NCBI GenBank assembly: GCA_002938195.1
Contig: PTKX01000013.1
Span: 1 to 32,234, forward strand
Reading direction: 5' to 3'
DNA from: Alphaproteobacteria bacterium MarineAlpha5_Bin7
Lineage (GTDB): Bacteria > Pseudomonadota > Alphaproteobacteria > HIMB59 > GCA-002718135
DNA length: 32,234 nt
Part shown: in pieces, positions 16,516-25,097 of the stretch
How positions within the stretch are numbered: position 1 is the first letter of the stretch
How the letters are laid out: the number at the start of each line of letters is the position of its first letter
Translations under genes and position numbers: made by a program
Notes under the pieces: model-generated
What the model saw: only the letters and a program-made list of their open reading frames with translations
The model's database searches: none
What the model was told of the DNA's origin: nothing

Positions 16516-17515
16516 ATTGACTGAAGAGCTAAAAATTGGAATTGCAAATAGAGGAGTTCTTCATCATAATAATGAAAAACCAGTTAGTCTAGAAGAATGG
16601 TTTAAAGAAGTACAACAATCAAGAGCTTTTGATTATGTTGACAAAACTCCCTCTAAAGATGACTTTGATGAATACAAAAGATTATCTGAAAAATATAATT
16701 TACCAATTTTATGCAGTGGATGGTTTTATCAACTAGGAAAAGATGAGAGTCTTATTCTTGAACATTTAAAACTGGGCTCAGAATTAGGAAGTAAATATCA
16801 TAATATTCAAATTTTTTGGCACCATTTTGATGGTCATGCAATAACAGATCAAGAAATAGCAGATGTTTATTTTAAAGTTTCTGATTATGGAGAAAAAATA
16901 GGATGCCTTCCTTGTTTTGAAATACATATTAATATGTGGTCAGAAAACTTTTTAAGAATAAATGCAGTTGCAGAAATAGTTCGGAATGCTGGAAGGGTGT
17001 TTAGAATGACGTTAGATCACTCTCATGTAGTTTTTAAAATGGATAATGAAGAAGAATTGAAAATGTTTGGTTTGTCTGAACAGCTTAAAAATAATGAAAT
17101 TATTCTCGATCCTTTTGTTCAAGGAAACATTTCTGAAATATGGATTAATCAAGGTATAGTTTATTTGATGCATGCTAGATCAGTTATTCCAAACAATCCT
17201 AAGAATATTAAAGCTATGCATCCAGATGGTTCCATCGGCAGAGGCGTTCAATATCCTTTTATAAAACCTTTGGCTGGTCAATATCATTCAGAATGGTGTG
17301 AAGAAAAATTAGATCCTTGGAAGAAAGTAGTTAAAAATATGATTGAGTATCATTATTCTCATGATAGTCCTTTAGAATGTATTTCTACTGAATTTATTCC
17401 AGCACCTGATTATGGTGAAAACAATACTTATTCATTATTTGATAATGCCGTAGGTTGTGCAAAATGGATCAAGTCTGAAATTAATATTCATAAAGGAGTT
17501 GAAAATGAAAGTTAA
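16493..17515 (+). CDS. Xylose isomerase-like TIM-barrel protein, function unknown
   Basis: A protein of up to 340 residues that looks like a xylose-isomerase-type TIM barrel (AP endonuclease 2 superfamily). Candidate metal ligands are Glu143 (CFEIHINMW), Asp175, His176 and His178 (LDHSHVVF), His227 with Arg229 (MHARS) and Glu300 (STEFIP). This pattern fits a divalent-metal sugar isomerase or epimerase, but I do not recognise a specific enzyme. The start shown is GTG at 16493, overlapping the SDR by 23 bases; TTG at 16517, about 13 bases after GGAAGG, is an equally good alternative. It overlaps the correctly placed frmA start by 11 bases. Given these neighbours, isomerisation of a keto-sugar made by the SDRs is a reasonable guess. 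Confidence 0.7.
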   Translation: MVEGPPIKLTEELKIGIANRGVLHHNNEKPVSLEEWFKEVQQSRAFDYVDKTPSKDDFDEYKRLSEKYNLPILCSGWFYQLGKDESLILEHLKLGSELGSKYHNIQIFWHHFDGHAITDQEIADVYFKVSDYGEKIGCLPCFEIHINMWSENFLRINAVAEIVRNAGRVFRMTLDHSHVVFKMDNEEELKMFGLSEQLKNNEIILDPFVQGNISEIWINQGIVYLMHARSVIPNNPKNIKAMHPDGSIGRGVQYPFIKPLAGQYHSEWCEEKLDPWKKVVKNMIEYHYSHDSPLECISTEFIPAPDYGENNTYSLFDNAVGCAKWIKSEINIHKGVENES

Positions 17516-18617
17516 AGCAGCAATAGCTCTAGAAAAAGGCAAAACTCTAGTTATTGATTATATTGAATTAGATGGGCCAAAAAAAGGCGAAGTTTTAGTT
17601 GAAATAAAATCCACAGGTGTTTGTCATACAGATGCCTACACTTTATCAGGATCTGATCCTGAAGGAATATTTCCTTCAATATTAGGGCATGAAGGCGCAG
17701 GTGTAGTAGTTGAAGTGGGTGAAGGAGTTGATTCTTTAAAGAAAGATGATCATGTAATTCCTCTTTATACTCCTGAATGTAGAAAGTGTAAATTTTGTTT
17801 ATCCGGCAAGACTAACTTATGTCAAGCAATCAGGGAAACACAAGGAAAAGGTTTGATGCCAGATAAGACTTCTAGATTCAAATATAAAGGAAATAATATT
17901 TTTCATTATATGGGGACTTCAACTTTTGCAAATTATACTGTTGTTCCTGAGATAGCTTTGGCCAAAATTCGTAAAGATGCTCCTTTCAATAAAGTTTGTT
18001 ATATAGGATGCGGAGTAACAACTGGTTTGGGTGCAGTGATGAATACTGCAAAAATGGAGAAAGAAGCTACTGCTGTAGTTTTTGGTTTAGGTGGTATAGG
18101 ATTAAATGTTATCCAAGGATGTCAATTAGCAAAAGCAAGTGTCATTGTTGGAGTTGATTTAAATAATGATAGAGAATCTTTAGGTAGAAAATTTGGAATG
18201 ACACATTTTATTAATCCTTCTGAATACTCTGATGAAAACTTACAAGCAAAGATAATTGAAATTACTAATGGTGGTGCTGATTATAGTTTTGAATGCATAG
18301 GTAATGTTAAAGTTATGAGACAAGCTCTAGAATGTTGCCACAAAGGTTGGGGACAATCAATCATAATTGGAGTAGCTGGAGCAGGAGAAGAAATTTCTAC
18401 AAGACCTTTTCAATTAGTTACAGGACGAGTCTGGAAAGGTACAGCTTTTGGTGGCGCTAAGGGAAGAACAGATGTGCCAAAAATCGTTGATTGGTATATG
18501 GATGGTAAAATAAATATCGATGATCTTATTACCCATGAATTTGCTTTAGAAGATATAAATAAAGCCTTTGATTTAATGCATGAAGGAAAATCTATACGAA
18601 GTGTAATAAATTTTTAA
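17505..18617 (+). CDS. frmA: S-(hydroxymethyl)glutathione dehydrogenase/class III alcohol dehydrogenase
   Basis: A 370-residue zinc alcohol dehydrogenase that oxidises S-hydroxymethylglutathione, formed from formaldehyde and glutathione, with NAD. The start is the ATG at 17505, which has AAAGGAG just upstream and gives the normal family length; an in-frame start at 17457 would add 16 unrelated residues. Catalytic zinc ligands are Cys40 (GVCHTD), His62 (GHEGAG) and Cys169 (YIGCGVTTG). The structural zinc cysteines are Cys92, Cys95, Cys98 and Cys106 in the ECRKCKFC region. The NAD loop is GLGGIG (194-199). The S-formylglutathione hydrolase gene follows immediately, which confirms the formaldehyde role. 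It may be induced together with the upstream SDR/TIM-barrel genes, because all are tightly linked. Confidence 0.93.
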   Translation: MKVKAAIALEKGKTLVIDYIELDGPKKGEVLVEIKSTGVCHTDAYTLSGSDPEGIFPSILGHEGAGVVVEVGEGVDSLKKDDHVIPLYTPECRKCKFCLSGKTNLCQAIRETQGKGLMPDKTSRFKYKGNNIFHYMGTSTFANYTVVPEIALAKIRKDAPFNKVCYIGCGVTTGLGAVMNTAKMEKEATAVVFGLGGIGLNVIQGCQLAKASVIVGVDLNNDRESLGRKFGMTHFINPSEYSDENLQAKIIEITNGGADYSFECIGNVKVMRQALECCHKGWGQSIIIGVAGAGEEISTRPFQLVTGRVWKGTAFGGAKGRTDVPKIVDWYMDGKINIDDLITHEFALEDINKAFDLMHEGKSIRSVINF

Positions 18618-19454
18618 ATGCTAGAAATTATAGAAAAAAATAGATGTTTTAAAGGATTTCAAGAAGTTTACAGTCATTTATCTAAATCAAATAAATGTAA
18701 TATGAAATTTGCTTTATACACTCCGGACACAAATGAAAAAATTCCTATTTTATTTTTTTTAAGTGGCATTACTTGTGATGAACAAAATTTTATACAAAAG
18801 TCTGGTTTTCAAAAATTTGCTTCAGATAAAAAAATAGCTTTAATAATTCCTGATACTTCTCCAAGAGGGGAGAATATTAAAAATTCTGAAGATTATAAAC
18901 TAGGCAAAGGAGCAGGTTTTTATTTAAATGCTATCACTGATGAATGGAAACAACATTATAATATGTATGATTACATAGCTGACGAACTTCCAACAATTAT
19001 AGAAAATAATTTTAATTTTGATACCAATAGAATTGGAATATTTGGTCATTCAATGGGAGGAGGAGGCGCTATTCAAATAGCTTTAAAAAATGAAAAAATA
19101 TTTAAATCTATTTCAGCTTTATCTCCCATATGCTCTCTCTTTCAAAGTGATTTTTCTGCAATGGCGATAAAAGAATATTTAAATTCTAACAGTGAAATTA
19201 TTTCAAAATATGACCCAATATCATTAATTAAAAATTCAGTTGTGAGAAAAGATATAATTAAGATTGATGTAGGATTAAATGATGAATATTTAAAAGATTT
19301 GTATATTAGCGAGTTTGAGCAAGAATGTATAAAACATGATCAAAAAATAGATATTTCAAAGCATAAAGGTTATGGACATAATTATTATTTTGTTCAAACC
19401 TTTATTGAAGATCATATTGAATTTCACTATAAAAACTTAAGAAATAAAATTTAA
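18618..19454 (+). CDS. fghA: S-formylglutathione hydrolase (FrmB/FghA type)
   Basis: A 278-residue alpha/beta-hydrolase of the esterase D type that hydrolyses S-formylglutathione to formate and glutathione. The nucleophile is Ser145 in GHSMGGGGA, the catalytic Asp is probably in IKIDVGLNDEYL (near 216-220), and the His in KGYGHNYYF (near 254). The LSGITCDEQNF segment (49-59) is a strong family signature. The ATG begins directly after the frmA stop codon, so the two are co-translated and finish the two-step formaldehyde oxidation. The stop codon abuts that of the convergent dioxygenase gene with no space for a terminator. Confidence 0.93.
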   Translation: MLEIIEKNRCFKGFQEVYSHLSKSNKCNMKFALYTPDTNEKIPILFFLSGITCDEQNFIQKSGFQKFASDKKIALIIPDTSPRGENIKNSEDYKLGKGAGFYLNAITDEWKQHYNMYDYIADELPTIIENNFNFDTNRIGIFGHSMGGGGAIQIALKNEKIFKSISALSPICSLFQSDFSAMAIKEYLNSNSEIISKYDPISLIKNSVVRKDIIKIDVGLNDEYLKDLYISEFEQECIKHDQKIDISKHKGYGHNYYFVQTFIEDHIEFHYKNLRNKI

Positions 19455-20297
19455 TTATAAATATTTCTCACTTTTTAATTCATTTTCTTTAGGATTTCCT
19501 GATACAAGAAATATAGGTCTATAGCTAAAATCATATTTATGACCATTTGCACTAACTCTGTCCGGCAATGATCTATTAAAAAGACTCGTAGACGGCATGT
19601 ACCTAAGCACCAAAGCTTTTCTTGGTTTATCAGAGAAGTTTGCATCTGAACTATGAAGCAAGTATGTATCATGAAAGGAAACTTGACCTCTTTTTATTAT
19701 ACAATTTACCGAGGTATTCTTATCAAAAGAACTTTCATCAATTTTTAAATCTAAAGACCCTTTAAGCTCCCCATCTTGTTGAACCTTGTCTTCTTGTAGA
19801 TGAGGCAAAACTCCTAGTTTGTGAGATTTAGGAATAAACTGCATACACCCATTGGATGAGTCTACATCCGTTATTGCTATCCAAACTGAACAAGTTGCTT
19901 TGGGCTCAATAGGCCAATAGGTACCATCTTGATGCCATGGAATTTTTTTACCAGTCTTTGGCTCTTTGTGCATACAGTGCATACCCCATAATATTATATC
20001 AGAACCTAGAATCTTAATTACTTGCGAAACAATCTCATCGGATTTTCCAATCTCTAAAAAACTATTACAAAGATCTTTACTTTTGTTATGTTTAGCACCT
20101 GTCCCTTCATAAAGATGAGGAGAGGACATCTCTTCCAAAGTCAAATGTTTGTTCTTATCAATAAATTCATCATAAGTTATAGTTATTTTATCTATCAGAT
20201 TATTTGATAAATTCGAATCGGATACGAGAAAACCATTTTTATTATAGTTTTCTACGTCATTTTGACTAATTTTGAGCATATTTTTATTCGATATCAT
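19455..20297 (-). CDS. Phytanoyl-CoA dioxygenase-family (PhyH) Fe(II)/2-oxoglutarate oxygenase
   Basis: A 280-residue non-heme iron oxygenase of the PhyH family, of usual length. The iron triad is visible as HxD in WHQDGTYW (His122, Asp124) and a distal histidine in LLHSSDAN (His215); Arg226 (KPRKALVLRY) is the likely 2-oxoglutarate anchor. Bacterial members hydroxylate small molecules and can release formaldehyde by oxidative demethylation of N- or O-methyl groups. Its 3' end abuts the S-formylglutathione hydrolase gene, and its 5' end faces the sugar-importer operon across a 128-base gap that holds a palindromic operator. A role in demethylating an imported compound is inference; hydroxylation of an unrelated metabolite is possible. 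Confidence 0.88.
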   Translation of the reverse strand: MISNKNMLKISQNDVENYNKNGFLVSDSNLSNNLIDKITITYDEFIDKNKHLTLEEMSSPHLYEGTGAKHNKSKDLCNSFLEIGKSDEIVSQVIKILGSDIILWGMHCMHKEPKTGKKIPWHQDGTYWPIEPKATCSVWIAITDVDSSNGCMQFIPKSHKLGVLPHLQEDKVQQDGELKGSLDLKIDESSFDKNTSVNCIIKRGQVSFHDTYLLHSSDANFSDKPRKALVLRYMPSTSLFNRSLPDRVSANGHKYDFSYRPIFLVSGNPKENELKSEKYL

Positions 20298-20327
20298 TAA
20301 TTTAAATCATAATCTAATACATTTATT

Positions 20328-20342
20328 AATTGTCAGACAATT
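20328..20342. promoter_or_regulatory. Palindromic GntR/FCD-type operator, copy 1
   Basis: AATTGTC-A-GACAATT is a perfect inverted repeat with 7-base arms. Its core TTGTCAGACAA (20330-20340) fits the TNGTNNNACNA operator shape of the FadR/FCD branch of GntR regulators and occurs again at 29180-29190. It sits in the divergent gap between the dioxygenase gene and the sugar-importer operon, so it could control both. The window's own GntR/FCD protein (30183-30854) is the natural candidate. Confidence 0.7.
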
Positions 20343-20353
20343 TATCCACAATT
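20342..20353. repeat. TTATCCACAATT shared element, copy 1
   Basis: This 12-mer follows the operator palindrome by one base. The same 12-mer occurs at 29232-29243, also next to a TTGTCAGACAA palindrome. Its first nine bases equal the consensus DnaA box. Function unknown. Confidence 0.45.
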
Positions 20354-20368
20354 GAGCAAATATGACAG

Positions 20369-20398
20369 TTTACAAATATTTTTAAATGACAATTATAG
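20369..20398 (+). promoter_or_regulatory. Candidate promoter of the ribose-type importer operon
   Basis: TTTACA (20369-20374) and TTATAG (20393-20398) are 18 bases apart, downstream of the palindromic operator. The transcript would begin near 20405, shortly before the strong GGGAGG site at 20412-20417 and the ATG at 20426. Motifs were judged by eye. Confidence 0.4.
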
Positions 20399-20425
20399 CA
20401 ATTTAATTATTGGGAGGTAATTTTT

Positions 20426-21433
20426 ATGTCTAAAAAAAGAACCCTAGATCAAATAAAATCTAGAAGAAAATTTTTGCAAGGTGGCGCAGCGATGGGAGCT
20501 ATGGCACCACTACTATTTGCAAATAATGTTCAAGCACATGGCTCAAGATTAAAAGATAATAAAGATCAAGAGTATGTAATTGTATCTATTGTAGCAACTC
20601 ATCCATTTTGGAATGATTTAAAAAATGGAGCTCAAGATGCAGCAGATGACTTAGGAGTAAGTTTTTCATATGTTGGACCAGCTGGGTTTGATGTTGAAGG
20701 ACAAGTTCAAGCCATGGAACAAATTATAATTAAGAAACCTGCAGGTATCGGACAAGTACATTCTACTGATGCTGCGTATCCATCTATTCAAAAAGCATTA
20801 GATTCTGGAATTCCAGTTATGCATTTAACTAGTATGGGCGCTAATTCTCCAGCCTTAGGTTATATTGGAAGTAATGAGGAAAACGTTGGTCTAGTTATGG
20901 CAAAAGGTGTTAAGGAATTATTAGGCACTTCAGGAAAAATAGCTGTATCAACAGTTCCAGCACAAGATAACTTAAATGATAGAATAGCTGGTTTAGAAAA
21001 AGGTCTTGAAGGAACTGATATTAAAATTGTTGCTACAGGTGATAATAAAGCAGATGACTCAGTAACTGCTTCGTCAACTTCTGCTATCCTTCTTGCAAAT
21101 CCAGATCTAGACGCTGTTGTATGTATTAATGCAACTGGTTCAGGTGTTGCAGCTGCTTTAAAAGAAACTGGTAAAGTTGGAAAAGTAAAAGCAGTAATTG
21201 CCGACACTCTTGCTCCAATTCTTGATGCAGTTGAAGATGGCACAGTTGATTATACTGTCGGCCAACAAATATATATGCAGGGTTATATATGGATGCAAAT
21301 GATGTATGCTATTGCCAACCCAACTCCTGTTATCAAAGGGTTTTTGGATGGAGGTTTAAATCCATTTCCAACTAACTGTGATACAGGATGTAACTTAATA
21401 GATAAGAATACAGCAAAATTATATAGAGGATAA
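20426..21433 (+). CDS. Tat-exported sugar-binding protein of a ribose-type ABC importer
   Basis: A 335-residue periplasmic binding protein of the RbsB/Peripla_BP_4 class. The N-terminus has a twin-arginine motif (SRRKFLQGG) and a hydrophobic Ala/Gly/Met stretch with a likely cleavage after VQA. The mature protein shows the family pattern: an IVATHPFWNDLKNGA start, repeated Rossmann-like halves, the GYIGSNEENVGL hinge region and GTVDYTVGQQIYMQGY near the C-terminus. The usual GIPV-hinge acidic residues are replaced by HLTSM. A strong GGGAGG site sets the start. Its stop codon shares a base with the ATPase ATG, and an RNA hairpin follows at 21455-21478. The ligand is probably a sugar, given the enzymes downstream. 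Confidence 0.92.
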   Translation: MSKKRTLDQIKSRRKFLQGGAAMGAMAPLLFANNVQAHGSRLKDNKDQEYVIVSIVATHPFWNDLKNGAQDAADDLGVSFSYVGPAGFDVEGQVQAMEQIIIKKPAGIGQVHSTDAAYPSIQKALDSGIPVMHLTSMGANSPALGYIGSNEENVGLVMAKGVKELLGTSGKIAVSTVPAQDNLNDRIAGLEKGLEGTDIKIVATGDNKADDSVTASSTSAILLANPDLDAVVCINATGSGVAAALKETGKVGKVKAVIADTLAPILDAVEDGTVDYTVGQQIYMQGYIWMQMMYAIANPTPVIKGFLDGGLNPFPTNCDTGCNLIDKNTAKLYRG

Positions 21434-23004
21434 TGAGTGATTTTCCTCATGAAAAACCGGCACTTTTTAGTGCCGGTTCTTATATTGAAATTAAGTTAAA
21501 AAATATTTCAAAAAAATTTCCTGGAGTTCAAGCCTTAGATGATGTTGATTTTTTTTTAAAATCTAACGAAGTTCATGCATTGGTAGGAGAAAATGGTGCT
21601 GGTAAAAGCACTTTGATGAAAATTATGGCTGGAATTCAAAAACCAGATCAAGGTAAAATTTTACTTAATAATAAAGAAATTCAATTTAATTCTCCAAGAG
21701 AAGCGCAAAATAATGGCATATCAATAGTTCATCAAGAAGCAGATTTATTCCCTTCACTTACAGTTGCAGAAAATGTATTTGCTAATGATTTGCCAACTAA
21801 AGGATTTCTTCAAACAGTAGATTATAAAAAAATACAAGATCAAACAAATGAACTATTAATCAAATTTGGCCATCCAGAAATAAATTCAAAAGATATAGTT
21901 AATTCTTTATCTGTAGGACAGAGACAAATTGTTGAAATTATAAAAGCACTTTCATTAAATTCTAACATAATTATATTTGATGAACCTACTGCAGTACTCA
22001 CACCCAGTGAAACTGATATTCTTTTTTCAATTATTGAAGACTTAAAAAAAAATAATATTGCTATCGCATATATTTCGCATAGACTTGAGGAAATTGGAAA
22101 AATATCTGATTATGTTACTGTACTAAAAGACGGCAAGCATATGGCAACTAAAGAAATTCAAAATATCAATCCAGAAGAAATGATTAAACTTATGGTTGGA
22201 AGAGATTTAAAACATATTTTTGAAGATGAAGATAGAGAAATTAGTAATGATATCTTGTTTGAAGTTCAAAATTTAAAAAATTCTCAATTTTTTGAAGATA
22301 TAAGTTTTAATATTAAAAAAGGAGAAATTGTCGGTTTTTCAGGACTAATAGGCGCTGGAAGAACAGAACTTGCACTTACTTTATTTGGGTTTTATCAATC
22401 AGAAGGTGGAAAAGTTATTTTAGATGGAAAAGAAATAAACATTAATAATCCAACTGAAGCAATAGATTCAGGCATAGTATATGTTAGTGAAGAAAGAAGA
22501 GAGAAAGGCCTATTTACAGAAATGACTGTAAGAAACAATCTAATTTCTCCTAATCTAGATCTTGTAGCGAAAAATGGCATCCTTAATAATAGTCAAATAA
22601 ATGAATTAACACAAAAAAGTATTGATCAGCTAAATATTAAAACAAATAGTGATGAAACATATGTATTAAAATTAAGTGGTGGAAACCAACAAAAAATTGC
22701 TTTAGGCAAATGGCTGCCTAAAAACCCCAAACTATTAATAATCGATGAGCCGACAAGAGGGGTTGATGTGGGCGCAAAACAAGAAGTTTATAAAATTATA
22801 AGGGAATTATCTAATCAAGGAACTTCTATAATGTTGATTTCTTCAGAGTTACCAGAAATTATAGGAATTTGTGATAGAACAATCGTAATGCGATCAGGTA
22901 GAATTCATGGTGAAATTTCAAAAAAAGATTTTTCTGAAGAATTAATTTTAAAATATGCTTCTGGTTACTCTGGGCAAAGTAAAAATAATCAAATGGAGAT
23001 TTAA
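21433..23004 (+). CDS. Ribose-type sugar ABC importer ATP-binding protein with two ABC domains
   Basis: A 523-residue tandem ATPase of the RbsA/MglA type. The first domain has GENGAGKST (Walker A), LSVGQRQ (signature) and IFDEPTA (Walker B). The second has the degenerate GLIGAGRTE loop, LSGGNQQK and IIDEPTRGVD, as normal for this family. The first 20 or so residues before the ABC domain are unusual because they are encoded by a strong stem-loop (KPALFSAG corresponds to the stem and loop). The ATG at 21433 overlaps the binding-protein stop codon and is the only usual start codon before the Walker A region, so the extension is probably real. The permease gene follows after 3 bases. Confidence 0.93.
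   Translation: MSDFPHEKPALFSAGSYIEIKLKNISKKFPGVQALDDVDFFLKSNEVHALVGENGAGKSTLMKIMAGIQKPDQGKILLNNKEIQFNSPREAQNNGISIVHQEADLFPSLTVAENVFANDLPTKGFLQTVDYKKIQDQTNELLIKFGHPEINSKDIVNSLSVGQRQIVEIIKALSLNSNIIIFDEPTAVLTPSETDILFSIIEDLKKNNIAIAYISHRLEEIGKISDYVTVLKDGKHMATKEIQNINPEEMIKLMVGRDLKHIFEDEDREISNDILFEVQNLKNSQFFEDISFNIKKGEIVGFSGLIGAGRTELALTLFGFYQSEGGKVILDGKEININNPTEAIDSGIVYVSEERREKGLFTEMTVRNNLISPNLDLVAKNGILNNSQINELTQKSIDQLNIKTNSDETYVLKLSGGNQQKIALGKWLPKNPKLLIIDEPTRGVDVGAKQEVYKIIRELSNQGTSIMLISSELPEIIGICDRTIVMRSGRIHGEISKKDFSEELILKYASGYSGQSKNNQMEI
21455..21478 (+). terminator. GC-rich stem-loop inside the first codons of the ATPase gene
   Basis: A perfect 10-base-pair stem (21455-21464 with 21469-21478, AACCGGCACT and its complement) has a TTTT loop. 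It is much richer in G and C than its surroundings and lies 22 bases after the binding-protein stop codon. No T tract follows, so it is more likely an mRNA 3'-end stabiliser or attenuator than a full terminator. It also codes for part of the ATPase N-terminus. Confidence 0.75.
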
Positions 23005-23007
23005 TTT

Positions 23008-23970
23008 ATGACTGATATTATAATAAGATTATTTAAAATTAGAGAAATTCCTCTTTTTTTATTTTTAATTGCTGTAGCAATATTAGGTTCATTTATTTCT
23101 CCTTATTTTTTACTAAGTGCCAATTTTAGTGCTGTATTTTTAGGATTATCTTTAGATGCAATAATTGTAATAGCAATGTGCATGCTTCTTATAAGTGGCG
23201 GCTTTGATTTATCTGTTGGAGCAAACCTGGCTTTTTCAGGCATGGTATGTGGAATATGTATGGCTAACTTTGGGATGCCTTGGCCACTAGCTTGTATACT
23301 AGCAATACTGTGCGGAACAATGATTGGAGTCGCAAATGGTTTAATGGTTACTAGATTTTTTGTTAATCCTTTAATTGCAACTTTAGGAATGTTAACTATT
23401 GTGAGAAGCCTCACTTTAATTGTTTCAGGTGATAGGGCTATGAGCTCCTTTCCTAAAGCATTCCAATTAATTGGCCAGGGAAAAATTTTTGGTATTCCAA
23501 ATCCTATTTGGATTTTTATTCTTTTTGTAATTGTTGCTGAATTTGTATTACGAACTATGAAAATTGGAAGATTACCTTTTTTTGTGGGAAGCAATCCTCA
23601 AGCAGCTGAATTATCAGGTCTTAGGGTTAAAAGAATACAATTTATTTTATATGCTTTATGTGGATGTGCTGCTGGAGTAGCTGGTGTAGTCTCAACTGCA
23701 AGATTAAATGCTGCTTTTCCTCTTGCTGGAAATGGTGCAGAACTTAGAATTATAGCTGCAGCAGTAATTGGAGGATGCAGTTTATCTGGTGGTCAGGGAT
23801 CTATTATTGGAGCCTTTCTTGGTGTGGTATTGATGGCAATTATCAACAATTTACTAATTCTTACAGGTGTTAATGTTTATTATCAAGGACTTGTAGCTGG
23901 ACTTGTTTTAATTGGCGCAGTTGGTTTTGATGAATATTCAAAAAGAAAAAGAGGAGAGGTTAGATCATGA
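23008..23970 (+). CDS. Ribose-type sugar ABC importer permease
   Basis: A 320-residue inner-membrane permease of the RbsC/BPD_transp_2 class with eight to ten hydrophobic segments. Family marks are the GGFDLSVGA segment (near 64-72), GLMVTRFFVNPLIATLGM (110-127), GSNPQAAELSG (near 194-204) and GGCSLSGGQGSIIGAFLG (near 254-271). Transmembrane regions and length match RbsC. It lies 3 bases after the ATPase gene and overlaps the next gene by 4 bases, so it belongs to one operon with the dehydrogenase, lactonase and enolase-superfamily genes downstream. Confidence 0.93.
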   Translation: MTDIIIRLFKIREIPLFLFLIAVAILGSFISPYFLLSANFSAVFLGLSLDAIIVIAMCMLLISGGFDLSVGANLAFSGMVCGICMANFGMPWPLACILAILCGTMIGVANGLMVTRFFVNPLIATLGMLTIVRSLTLIVSGDRAMSSFPKAFQLIGQGKIFGIPNPIWIFILFVIVAEFVLRTMKIGRLPFFVGSNPQAAELSGLRVKRIQFILYALCGCAAGVAGVVSTARLNAAFPLAGNGAELRIIAAAVIGGCSLSGGQGSIIGAFLGVVLMAIINNLLILTGVNVYYQGLVAGLVLIGAVGFDEYSKRKRGEVRS

Positions 23971-25082
23971 GTGAACTAATAACTAATGCCGCTGTTTTAA
24001 GAGAAGCAAAAAAACCTTTGAGTTTTGAGGAATTGACAATTGATACACCGCAAGCAGGCGAAGTAAGGATTAAACTTCGTTCATGTGGAGTTTGTCACAC
24101 AGATTATTCTTTGGCAAAAGGAATTTTAGATCATCAGCCAATCCCTTCAGTTTTAGGTCATGAAGGATCAGGCGTAATTATTGATGTGGGCCCAGGAGTA
24201 AGTAATGTAAAAAAAGGTGACCATGTTGTAATGGCTCCAATAGCTCCTTGTGGTCAGTGTAGCAGATGTTTAAACCAAGAAGGTGCTTATTGTGAAAGAG
24301 AAGAGGTAAGAGGGTGGGGAATTTTACCAGATGGAAGAACGCCTCTTAAAGATAAAAATGGTGATGGAGTAGCAATAGGTTTTAATACTGGTTTTTATTC
24401 AGATTATTCAGTAGTCCCATCTACAGCTGTAGCAAAAATTCCAAAAGATGTTTCATTTGAAATAGCATCTTTGTTAGGCTGTGCAGTTGTAAGTGGATAT
24501 GGCGCTGTTGTTAATACCGCTGCTCTTCAAGTAGGACATTCAATTCTGATAGTAGGATTAGGGGGTGTCGGCCTTAGTGCAGTGATGGCAGCTAAACTAA
24601 GAGGTGCATATCCAATAATTGGAGTGGATACAAATAATGAAAGAAGAGAATTAGGTATGGAGATTGGCTGTGATCAGGTTATGAGCGCAGAAGATTTCAA
24701 TAATATTAATTTAAGTGATTTTAATGGTGGTTTTGATTCAATTATAGAAGCTTCCGGAGCTGTTCCAGCAATTGAAAAATGTATGAGTTTATTAAGAAGG
24801 CATGGAATATGTGTTTATGTTGGTGCTGCTGAATCTACTTATGAACTAAAAATACCTCATTTAGAACTTGTTGCAACTGGTAAAAGATTATCTGGATGTT
24901 TAACAGGCGAGGTTAGACCTGCAGTTGATTTAGCAAATCTAGCTAAATTATATTCTGCTGGAAGATTACCATTAGATATTTTCATTTCTAACAGAAGACC
25001 GCTAGATGAGCTAGAGCTAGCTTTTGATGATTTAGAAAAAGGTATTGGCTTAAGAACTTTAATAGTCTGGCCCGAAAAATAA
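23967..25082 (+). CDS. Zinc-dependent alcohol dehydrogenase (MDR superfamily)
   Basis: A 371-residue medium-chain dehydrogenase. Catalytic zinc ligands are Cys43 (GVCHTD) and His65 with Glu66 (GHEGSG). The structural zinc site is Cys95, Cys98, Cys101 and Cys109 in the CGQCSRC region. The NAD-binding loop GLGGVG is near 187-192 with an acidic residue after the second strand (GVDTN). It resembles class III and NDMA-dependent alcohol dehydrogenases in form but lacks the frmA-specific context. In this operon it follows the permease by a 4-base overlap and precedes a lactonase, so it may oxidise an imported sugar or alditol at C1. That substrate is inferred only from gene order. Confidence 0.87.
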   Translation: MSELITNAAVLREAKKPLSFEELTIDTPQAGEVRIKLRSCGVCHTDYSLAKGILDHQPIPSVLGHEGSGVIIDVGPGVSNVKKGDHVVMAPIAPCGQCSRCLNQEGAYCEREEVRGWGILPDGRTPLKDKNGDGVAIGFNTGFYSDYSVVPSTAVAKIPKDVSFEIASLLGCAVVSGYGAVVNTAALQVGHSILIVGLGGVGLSAVMAAKLRGAYPIIGVDTNNERRELGMEIGCDQVMSAEDFNNINLSDFNGGFDSIIEASGAVPAIEKCMSLLRRHGICVYVGAAESTYELKIPHLELVATGKRLSGCLTGEVRPAVDLANLAKLYSAGRLPLDIFISNRRPLDELELAFDDLEKGIGLRTLIVWPEK

Positions 25083-25097
25083 TACAAGGAGGATATT

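Noticed and set aside
17457-17504. In-frame upstream start for frmA at 17457
   Set aside because: It lies well inside the previous gene and adds 16 unrelated residues; the ATG at 17505 has a good ribosome site and gives the family's normal N-terminus.
23103-23594. Open frame of 163 residues on the minus strand
   Set aside because: It lies wholly inside the well-supported permease gene, has no family motifs and no ribosome site; it is an antisense shadow. The same applies to 20860-21243, 12817-13128 and 3197-3514.
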